The notes below the pieces were generated by a model that was not told where the DNA came from, did no database searches, and was given only the letters and a program-made list of their open reading frames with translations. 64,000 nucleotides of DNA from Nannochloropsis oceanica (Eukaryota > Sar > Eustigmatophyceae > Eustigmatales > Monodopsidaceae): positions 1,319,001 to 1,383,000 of the forward strand of contig CP038128.1 of the NCBI GenBank assembly GCA_004519485.1, read 5' to 3'. Both the position numbers and the translations under genes were made by a program. Below, piece after piece: positions 1-7,238 of the stretch (within the stretch, counting starts at the first letter, position 1; each line of letters starts with the position of its first letter).

Positions 1-305
1 CCACAAAAGCCGTAGGCAGGCTCAGGGGCCCTAGGATAAATCCCGCGACCTTGAGCTACTTGTCGTGTAAGGGGAGGAAGAAATGAATCAAGGAGATGAG
101 CACGAAAATTTGGAAGTAGCCTTGAAGAGGATACTTTCAGTTAGCTTGCAATAAGATTAAGCTGGGAGAAGGCTTACGAACGCTGCGATGGCAAAGGGAA
201 GAAGGAAGAGGGAGGGAGGGAGGGAAGGAGGGAGGGAAGCCACAGGGAAGCTCTATGCCTTGAGATGCCTGGCATTATGACGGGGGGGGGGAGGGGGGCC
301 TTCAC

Positions 306-565
306 CAGCGAGATTTTGAGGCAATGCCATACAGCCAGTGGATTATACGTACCCTCCAAGCCCACGGACCCTCCTTAGCGGCCTCCACCGTTGCATCGGC
401 TATCGAGCCTCCATGCGGAGCAGGCGGTGGTGTGTGCACAGTTGTGCTAAAGGGCCGAGGCCTTCTACGAAGGACTGGACGTACAGGAGCAAGTGAAGTG
501 GCGGCGATGTGGGTCTGGAGAGTGCGCCGAGCGAGATGCCGGGCGGCGAAAGACGACGCAGACAT
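306..565 (-). CDS. First exon of an unidentified, probably mitochondrial protein (partial)
   Basis: An ATG at 563-565 opens a frame of about 86 residues. The N-terminus is rich in Arg, Ala, Ser and Thr with almost no acidic residues (MSASSFAARHLARRTLQT) and reaches RPRPFSTT, a typical mitochondrial presequence. A more conserved-looking stretch follows (PWAWRVRIIHWLYGIASKS). The exon can end at a GTGAAG donor at 305, or earlier at a stronger GTACGT donor near 352, which would remove the IIHWLYG segment. Positions 1-55 can encode a hydrophobic stretch (KVAGFILGPLSLPTAF) that may be the next exon, but I could not join the two in frame. The position of the hydrophobic part loosely suggests a small inner-membrane subunit such as a succinate dehydrogenase anchor, but I do not recognise the family. 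Confidence 0.45.
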
Positions 566-1173
566 GATGAGTGCTGCTCCCCTGTGGTGGGGCGGACTGG
601 GATGATGAAGGATAGCAGGAAGGGGTGAGCAAAAGTCGCAGTGACGTGAGATCTACGAGGGGCTTTATGTGGCCTGCATCTTTTTGTGTATGTATATTTT
701 GTGGTGGTGGTAAATTGGCACTCGTGCGTAGTGGTGGTAAAAGATGGGAGGCTAGGATGGGGGAAGCTGCGACGCCTCTCATGACGGCCTCGGGTATGGT
801 CGGTAAAGGCGGGGGACATACAGTCCATGAGTACCACCACCACGGTCCCAGAGGCCCCATACTAATTCTCCAGGCATAATTGTATGCTGAATGGCTTTAC
901 GTCGGAGCGGCAAAGAATTGGAGCGAGACATGGGATCCAAGCTCCGACATGCCCCCACAGGTGCACTACTTACCACCGTGTAAAATTCGCAAATGAAACG
1001 ACCGTAAGGGACGATAAATGGGCTATCTGGCTATTGCTTGGAAAATTTGAAGACAGCTCTAGTCCCGCAGGTGACAAATTCTGGCCTCTTTCCTTGTACA
1101 AACTCGTAAGGCCCGCTGGCAATCAACCGTCTAATCTATAAAGACAAAGGTATTGCGAAGTCGGCGCTAGACA
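566..1173. other. Intergenic stretch, nothing recognised
   Basis: Upstream of the leftward presequence gene and ahead of the tRNA-Ser. It has only short reading frames, without splice-linked or conserved-looking segments. Confidence 0.5.
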
Positions 1174-1215
1174 GTTAGCGTGGCCGAGTACTTTGGTTAA
1201 GGCGGTGGACTTGAA

Positions 1216-1253
1216 TGGGGTCTCATCGTTTCAATGCGCGTCGACCACGGATC
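1216..1253 (+). other. Canonical-position tRNA intron (between 37 and 38)
   Basis: About 38 nt between A37 and the 3' half of the anticodon loop of the tRNA-Ser. The exact boundaries can slide by a base or two. Confidence 0.7.
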
Positions 1254-1285
1254 ATCCACTGAGCACTGCTCTCGTAGGTTCAATC

Positions 1286-1339
1286 CACACGTGCGTCGAG
1301 ACGTCTGTTGGTATCGTCTCGTGGCCTGTGGGAACACAC
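1286..1339 (+). other. Putative ectopic intron in the T-loop of tRNA-Ser
   Basis: These 54 nt lie between T-loop sequence TTCAATC and the 3' T-stem CCTGC. They contain inverted repeat 1297-1303/1315-1321 with an 11-nt loop. Removal leaves a normal 7-nt T-loop. The B-box-like sequence GGTTCAATC stays contiguous upstream of the insertion. Confidence 0.65.
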
Positions 1340-1358
1340 CCTGCCGCTAACGTTCACG

Positions 1359-1365
1359 TTTTTTT
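1359..1365 (+). terminator. RNA polymerase III terminator of tRNA-Ser
   Basis: Seven consecutive T, six bases after the discriminator base at 1352. Confidence 0.75.
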
Positions 1366-1683
1366 CATTTTCCCCTTCATACTCATACATGCGTAGCATT
1401 GACAGCGCCTGGGATGGCAACGAAGACTTCCCTCGCATGGAAATTGAGTTGACAGAGCAAAAGCATCGGGCATGGGCCGGCCCGCCACGAGGTTGAGATC
1501 ATGTGCGCATGAAATGTGACCGGATATGCGCATGGAATGCGAGCGGATAAGGAGAAGGTCGCATCTTGATTACTAAGCAAGCACTCAATAAAAAAGTTTT
1601 CCCTTTCTTTGGAAAGCATGATCCGGCTGATCCTGGCGGAGCGTGCCGGAGCAGGGAAAGTAAAAAGCCTGGGTAGAGACGCT
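1366..1683. other. Spacer between two convergent tRNA genes
   Basis: No gene recognised. It is bounded by the Pol III terminators of the + strand tRNA-Ser and the - strand tRNA-Arg. Confidence 0.5.
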
Positions 1684-1688
1684 AAAAA
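1684..1688 (-). terminator. RNA polymerase III terminator of tRNA-Arg
   Basis: Five T on the minus strand, seven bases past the discriminator base of the tRNA-Arg. Confidence 0.7.
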
Positions 1689-1695
1689 GAGACCT

Positions 1696-1822
1696 CACCG
1701 GAGATAGGAGTCGAACCTATGACCTTACCCTTAGGAGGGGTACGCGATCAGGCGCAAGAGCCCAGTGTCGATCAGCTGAATGACAACGCGGCGCAAAGCT
1801 TAATCCTCTACGCTACACCGGT
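1696..1822 (-). tRNA. tRNA-Arg(CCU) with a large D-loop insertion
   Basis: Read on the minus strand. Acceptor ACCGGTG (1822-1816) pairs with CTCCGGT (1703-1697) with one mismatch. TA at positions 8-9 is followed by GCG. The A-box-like TAGCGTAGAGG is intact and the B box GGTTCGACTCC is perfect. The anticodon stem TACCC/GGGTA encloses CTCCTAA, so the anticodon is CCT. The variable loop is AGGTC. T-stem ATAGG/CCTAT is perfect with loop TTCGACT. The D-loop (1747-1810) is about 64 nt instead of 8-10, so roughly 50-55 nt must be removed or looped out. Short direct repeats (TTGCGCC) flank the insert, and an internal stem TGTC/GACA is possible. No canonical anticodon intron is seen. The terminator and both promoter boxes argue for an active gene. 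Confidence 0.78.
1750..1803 (-). other. Putative ectopic intron in the D-loop of tRNA-Arg
   Basis: About 50 nt interrupt the D-loop between AGAGGATTAA and the 3' D-stem bases. Exact ends are ambiguous because the TTGCGCC repeats allow several equivalent boundaries. Confidence 0.55.
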
Positions 1823-2312
1823 TTCAGTATCAGGTATGCGACGATCTGCATTTATATCAAGTAAATCACTTGTTTTGGTGACACTAGATCCCAGGAAGTA
1901 TCTGATGCTTGGGTGATGTATTAAAAGAACCATACGGGTTGGTCATTTGCAAGTATTTCTGCGACATAATTTATGCCTATTGTCTCTTGCGGGTATGGTA
2001 GCTCACACTTTTCTAAGAATGAAAGATGCCTGAGATGGAAGACTAGTCTATAGTTTACATGTTAATAGCGGGCTCTGCTGACGTGCATTTTATCCTGTAC
2101 TTTTGACCTCCAGACTGCCTGAAGGAATTCTTTTCTTCTGGGTCGTGCTGCGTAGGCTATGGCAAGTCGAATGACGCCTTGTGTGGCACGATAGATGGAG
2201 GGTCAAAAGCCTTTCGTCCGGCTGGCAGAATTTAGCGAGTGAAGTTCCCCGTACGCTATACAACAAAGAACGCATTGCTCACACCACACTGCACACTGTA
2301 CACTATAGGGAA
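1823..2312. other. Intergenic stretch, nothing recognised
   Basis: Upstream of the tRNA-Arg (minus) and of the hypothetical gene (plus). An open frame begins at a GTG at 2181, but I see no reason to extend the downstream protein into it. Confidence 0.45.
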
Positions 2313-4253
2313 ATGGAACGCCACACCTTTCTCCAGGGGTTGACATGGCTGATACCTTACAACGAGGTGTACAACCACCTCGAAGAAGACTTTAAAGACG
2401 ACGCCCCCTTAACGCCGCAATGGCCCCCGATCACCTATAATTGGCCTGCCACGGATGCTGCCAGTGCTGCGTCTGCGGCGATGCATCCGCCAGGACGCCA
2501 AAAACAACGCTGCCGACGCACCTTGGCCTCGCGCGTCATCTTGCAAGACAGTTCCTGCTGCCTGCACCGGGGCCCCAAAGCCCTCTTTTTCGCCGCCGAA
2601 AGGCCGCAAGACGATGCCACCCAAATGTCCTTCCAAATAGCTATGGTGGAGATGAACCCGGCGGCCTTTCGTGCTATCGTTCAGCAGCACATGCAGCGAC
2701 GAAGGCAACAGTCGCGGCGGGAGGAGCATGAGAAGCAACGTATACGACGAATGGAGCGGCGGCATGAGGAGCGAGAACAACGAACACCCGCACCAGCCGA
2801 CGATGAGAGCAGCTGTCTGCTGCAGCCTCCCGACCCATCTTCCTCTTCTTCCGTGTCTTCCTCCAATACCACCGGCAGTGGGGATGGTAGCAATGGCTGG
2901 AAGGATAGGGAAGGCGACGAAGGCCTGGAAGAGGAGGACACCAAAGTCGAGAAGGAAGAGGACGACGATACTGTCGTGCCAGCACTCTTCTTCCGCATCG
3001 ATGACCATGTATATCTCGTAGATCATATGGCCATGGAAACAATCGTCTGCCCCAAAGGCGATCCCCGGGCCGAGGCACCTCCGTCGTCCTCCACTTCCTC
3101 TGAGCCTTCCTCTCTCCCTCCCTATGCAGCCTTCAAATTCCCCACAGTCACCTTGCGTTTCTGGCAGTCCCGCCTGTCTTTATCACCCCTGAAGGCCACA
3201 CAACCATTAATCAGCGCAATCGATGCGATTTCTCGAGGACTTGCTCGACGATTGTGGCTTCCTCCGTCGTTGGAAATCTCGCCGTCCGCAACAGTTATAA
3301 AACCAACAGCAGCAGCAGCAGCAGCAAGAACAGGTGTCAAGAGTATGGGAAAAGAATTAGGAGGAGCAGGAGGCGTCGAGGCAGCAGAGAGCTTTCTAAG
3401 AGCGGTCGAGACGCTTTTGCTACTGCAGCCCTCCTCGTCCTCCTCCTCCTCCTGCTCTTCCTCCCTCGCGTCCTCCGCTGTCGAGGACATTTTCCTCCTC
3501 CGGCAGGCTGGTCGCATGTTCCGGAAGGCACTGGTGCCGCTCTCTTACAGGATGGCAGGCTCAGAAGAGAACAAAAGGACACGAGGCCTACTGGAGGAAG
3601 AAATAGCTTGGCGCCGGCGATGGGATCGCTTACTGATGCAAATGTTCCCTATACGCCGCCCTCCATCGGGAGGGGCAGGAGGTGGGGGGAAGGAGAGCAA
3701 GGTAGAGAGTGACTTAGTTGAAAGTGTGGAGGTGGCGACTGCGGCATTGAAGGCCGTCGTAAGGGAGAGGCATAGGGAGGCGATGAGGGTGCGTACTGTG
3801 AGAGCACCGCAAGGGGAGGAGCCGCAGACGCAGCAGACGCAGCAGACGCAGCAGCAGCAGCAGGCGCTGCCAGGTGAGGGGCAGGAAGAGAGGGGTGAAG
3901 ATAAAGCAGGAAGAACAGGAGGAGGAGGAGGAGGAGGAGGAGGAGGAGCTGGTTGTGGTCCTGGTGGTGAGGGGGAGGGAGAGGGGGAGGGCGGCATGCA
4001 TGGTGTGGAATGTGCGGGCTCCGAGGCAGGGATACGGGCCAAGGGGACATATGTCGCCTCGTCCTTGACCGGGAGGACAAGGATGGGTGGGTTCAAGAAA
4101 CGATTGGCGACAGCTACGGTAACATCAGCAGCGCCAGCACAGCAGCAGCTGCAGCAGCAACAACCACAGCAACAACAAGCACCAAAATCGTCCACCCCGG
4201 CACAAGGGAAAGGCCAAGGAAGGAAAAAGCGAGCGCGGACGATCGCAACGTGA
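2313..4253 (+). CDS. Hypothetical low-complexity protein, 646 aa
   Basis: Single uninterrupted frame. I place the start at ATG 2313 (MERHTFLQGLTWLIPYNEVY) because the frame upstream opens only at a GTG. Ordered-looking parts are the first 40 residues, a basic coiled-coil-like stretch around residues 120-155 (many RRxEE repeats), a segment near 230-250 (VPALFFRIDDHVYLVDHM), and 390-470 (VEDIFLLRQAGRMFRKALVP). Between and after these are Ser, Glu and Gly runs. The C-terminus is poly-Gln and basic (GQGRKKRARTIAT), a possible nuclear localisation signal. No family recognised. The length of the open frame and the alternation of ordered and disordered parts support a real nuclear protein, but not strongly. 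Confidence 0.6.
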   Translation: MERHTFLQGLTWLIPYNEVYNHLEEDFKDDAPLTPQWPPITYNWPATDAASAASAAMHPPGRQKQRCRRTLASRVILQDSSCCLHRGPKALFFAAERPQDDATQMSFQIAMVEMNPAAFRAIVQQHMQRRRQQSRREEHEKQRIRRMERRHEEREQRTPAPADDESSCLLQPPDPSSSSSVSSSNTTGSGDGSNGWKDREGDEGLEEEDTKVEKEEDDDTVVPALFFRIDDHVYLVDHMAMETIVCPKGDPRAEAPPSSSTSSEPSSLPPYAAFKFPTVTLRFWQSRLSLSPLKATQPLISAIDAISRGLARRLWLPPSLEISPSATVIKPTAAAAAARTGVKSMGKELGGAGGVEAAESFLRAVETLLLLQPSSSSSSSCSSSLASSAVEDIFLLRQAGRMFRKALVPLSYRMAGSEENKRTRGLLEEEIAWRRRWDRLLMQMFPIRRPPSGGAGGGGKESKVESDLVESVEVATAALKAVVRERHREAMRVRTVRAPQGEEPQTQQTQQTQQQQQALPGEGQEERGEDKAGRTGGGGGGGGGGAGCGPGGEGEGEGEGGMHGVECAGSEAGIRAKGTYVASSLTGRTRMGGFKKRLATATVTSAAPAQQQLQQQQPQQQQAPKSSTPAQGKGQGRKKRARTIAT

Positions 4254-4448
4254 AGAGATGAGGAATGAAGTTGTTTTCATAAAAGGAAGAACGTGATAGC
4301 GAAATGGAAAATGAAGGGCGAATACGATCAACGTTTGGTTGCTCGCATGAAAACAGGTGCTTTTCTTATTCCCTTCTCAAGCCACCAATTCCAACCGCCC
4401 TCTTTCTGGTCCTCCTCCTCCTCCTCCTCCTCTTCCTCCTTCTCCTCG

Positions 4449-6581
4449 TCATCCTCCTCCTCTCCTTCCCTCCTCCTCCCTCTCCTCTCCTTCCCTCCCC
4501 TCCTCAAACACGACCTTCCCCCCCTTCACACGGCGCCCTTTTGCCTCCTCCTCCCACCCTTCCCCTCTATATGCCCCCCCCGGCTTCCTATAATAATCCC
4601 GCCCGTATTTCTTCACCTTCTTCCTGAACCCTCGCTGTCGGGAAAACGACCGATCCAGGCTCTCCTCCCCGGCCAGTTGCAGGCTTTCCACCAAATCCGT
4701 CGACCCTTCATCATAAAAATTCACAGCTCTTCCCTCCCTCCCTGCCCTGACGGCCCTCCCTATCCGATGGAGGTGCTGCACAACATTAGGCGCAAATTCA
4801 ACTTGAATCACCTGCTTAACGTCCGGTATGTCCAAGCCCCGAGACGCCAGGTCTGTACACACCAATAACGGCACAGAATTGGAGCGGAATTGCCGCAGGT
4901 TCTCTTCGCGGTCACTGGAACGGATGTCCTTGTGAAAGGCAACGGAGGGGAAGTCTGCCTGTGCCAGGGCGTCATGCACCCTTGCGGCCGCTTGGGCCGT
5001 GTTGAGGAAAATCATCGTCTTGGGAAGAGGGAGAGGGAGAGAAGCAGCGTCCTCGTCGTCCTCCTTCCCTTCTCCTCCCTCCTTCGCTGCTAATGCTCGT
5101 CCCTTCTCCTGCAATCTCTGCAACACCTTTTTGAGCATACCAATCTTTTCATCCAGTCCTATCGGAGCTTCGACAAACAATTGAGTGAGCTTCGGATGGT
5201 GCCTGTGCATCATGTCCGTATTTACACGCATCGCCGAGGGAAACCGTTTCCGGACGAGTTCCTCGACGGACTTCAACCCGTAGGTAGGGAGAGTGGCCGC
5301 CGCCAGAACGTATTGGGTGGAGGGCTCTGAGCGGATCACGTGGAGTTTATCGGCGCTTGAGGGAGCAAGGGACGGAATGGGGGATAGGTGAGTAGTTTAT
5401 GAAATGATAACCCTTTCTCCCTCCCTCCCTTTTCCTCACCGTTTGAAGGCCACCAAAATCCTATCCAAGTGCCGCCCATAGTCGCCCTCCAGCAGCATGT
5501 CGGCCTCATCCACCACCACCATTCCCACCCGACTAAACAGCCCAATGTCCCTATCGAAAAATGATAAAGTAGCCGGGGTGCACACAAGCACATCCGGCGC
5601 CGGCCGTGTCTTCGGGTGAAACGGCCACTCCTCCACACTCCCCGCCAACGCATCGATTCTCGGTCTTCCCTCACGCTCCCCCTCTCCTTTCTGTTGTGTC
5701 AACAACTCCCTGCCCATCTGCAGCACCTGCTCACTTAACTGCCTGTTGGGGACGAGGACGATTGCAAACGGGGTCTCCCACGGAAAGTCCTCCGCCAAAG
5801 GCGTCAAGCGATTATCCCCCTCCCAACCCGCTGCCCCGCCTTTCAATGCGGCTTTCCGCTCCATATAATATTCCATCTCGCGTATCTGGGCCTCGGTCCG
5901 AGCGGGGGCTGCGCGGTGAGCAAGGTCCAAGACAGGGAGAAGGTAGGCCAGCGTCTTGCCTGCTCCAGTTTCACTCCCTATCACCACGTCGTTGCCCTCC
6001 AGGATGGACGGGAGGCTCAGGGCCTGGATATGCGTCGAGATGGGTTTTCCTGCGGCGTTCAACGCGGAGACAAGCCAGGGGGAAAGGCCAAGGGAGGCGA
6101 AGGGGACTTGGGCTCCAAACGTGCCTGTGTTGGCTGGTAGGTCCTCGTCAAAGGACGAGGAGGAGGAACCCGCCGTGGCGTAGTGTCTTCTTTGTGTAAG
6201 CATGTGGGCTGGAGTAGGCCAATACTCATGCGGGTGGTGCCGCCGGCTGCTGCTGGTGGTAGACAGGAGGCGATGCTGTTGCTGCGGCAGCCATAGAAAG
6301 GCCGTGCTACCCCTGCTGCTTCTGCTGCCGCTGCTACTGCTGCTACTGCGTCCGAAGGGGTTCGTGGCGACCGTTGCCATGACGCCGTGATGGTGAAATA
6401 GCAGAAGGTAGACCAAGCTGATCATCGTGGTGGTGGTGGTGGTCGAGCCTGATGATGGTTGGGCTGGGCGGCTACTGGTACTGGTGCAGTGGGGCAAGGC
6501 GAAAGTTGCTGTTGCACTACCGTTTGTAGTGGTGCGCCATTCCAGGCCCCAAGCCCGTGACCTCGACGAAAAGACGCGCAT
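4449..6581 (-). CDS. DEAD-box ATP-dependent RNA helicase, organelle-targeted
   Basis: Two exons: 5440-6581 and 4449-5355, joined at a GTGAGG donor and CAAG acceptor, in frame (AFK-R-ADKLHVIRSE). About 682 aa from ATG 6581; an internal ATG (MATVATNPFG, residue 68) could be the real start. The Ser/Arg-rich N-terminus suggests a mitochondrial or plastid transit peptide. RecA domain 1: motif I GSETGAGKT near 202-210, motif Ia PNRQLSEQV, Ib TPATL, motif II VVVDEADMLL near 355-364. RecA domain 2: TMIFLNTAQAAARVHD, CTDLASRGLDIPDV (motif V), HRIGRAVRAGREG (motif VI). Motif III, normally SAT, reads AAT (LAAATLPTYG). The C-terminal tail is basic and then Glu/Gly-rich. It probably unwinds or remodels organellar RNA; the exact orthologue is not identifiable by eye. 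Confidence 0.88.
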
Positions 6582-7238
6582 TGCGTCTCCTCTGCAGCTG
6601 TGTCAGCGTGTCGTTGTATGGTGTGCCGGGGAGAAATGAGATGAGTGTGAGAGAGGCCACATTTCGGGAGCGAGGCAACATCCGACGAGTCGTCATCACC
6701 GCGCTCAGGCGCGTACGTCGTCTTTCAACCTTGATTCTGACGAGCTTGTCCGCGTAAATGACATGTAACCATGGCCTCTTGGGTTTATCTGAGCGAGACA
6801 GGGGGACTCCTGCTCCCTTGGCACCTACCTCTATATCTAGGCTCATGCCCGCCGCGAGCAGATCTAAAGTGGGCGTCCTAGGGCAATCACCATGCCGCCG
6901 CAAGCCTTGCCCGACTGCTTGCTCGAGCATGACAGGACTGAAGAGGGTTTGTTTTTCAAAGCTTCCTGGAGGTGAGAATGCTCCTGATTACCTTCTGGGC
7001 CACGCCAAGTTGCCACTGCTGATGCAATGTGAAAAATTGTCCATAGCCTTTATTGGAATGCGATAGGCGAACCCAAACGTAAATAAAGCAACGATAGAGT
7101 GACGCGTTCGAAAGCAGTCATTTAAATATTTCCTTTTCTTTTTCCTATTGTCGGCTATCCCATCATACTTTTCCCCCTTTCTTCTCTTGATCTTTGCATT
7201 ACCTTCTTACCATCCTCCCCCGCCAAGCAATAAATTCC
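6582..7238. other. Intergenic region between two minus-strand genes
   Basis: Holds the 3' flank of the nucleoporin gene and the 5' flank of the helicase. A minus-strand open frame of 137 codons covers 6517-6930, but it lacks any domain-like pattern and I do not call it. Confidence 0.5.

Larger units (their letters stand above)
1174..1352 (+). tRNA. tRNA-Ser(UGA) with an anticodon-loop intron and a T-loop insertion
   Basis: The acceptor 5' strand GTTAGCG (1174-1180) pairs perfectly with CGCTAAC (1345-1351). The D arm has stem GCC/GGC (1183-1185/1201-1203) and a long loop ending GGTTAA. The anticodon stem GTGGA (1205-1209) pairs with TCCAC (1255-1259). Its loop reads CTTGAA, giving anticodon TGA (1212-1214), and is interrupted after position 37 by about 38 nt (1216-1253), the canonical eukaryotic intron site. 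The class II variable arm GAGC-ACT-GCTC (1261-1271) is a perfect hairpin, as expected for tRNA-Ser. T-stem GTAGG (1274-1278) pairs with CCTGC (1340-1344) with one G-T wobble, but the loop is 61 nt: TTCAATC plus about 54 extra bases (1286-1339). A run of seven T (1359-1365) follows as a Pol III terminator. The insertion holds a 7-bp hairpin CGAGACG/CGTCTCG. Without removing it the 3' half cannot fold. Confidence 0.8.

Noticed and set aside
1174-1352. Reading the tRNA-Ser as a decayed pseudogene ending near 1296
   Set aside because: Placing the T-stem and acceptor 3' strands further downstream restores full pairing and meets a T7 terminator, so an interrupted gene fits better.
2181-2312. N-terminal extension of the hypothetical protein and similar extensions at 18254, 45456, 45678 and 50655
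   Set aside because: These frames start at GTG or TTG; an in-frame ATG follows in each case.
6517-6930. Minus-strand open frame of 137 codons
   Set aside because: No domain-like pattern; overlaps the 5' end of the helicase gene and is best seen as flank or UTR.
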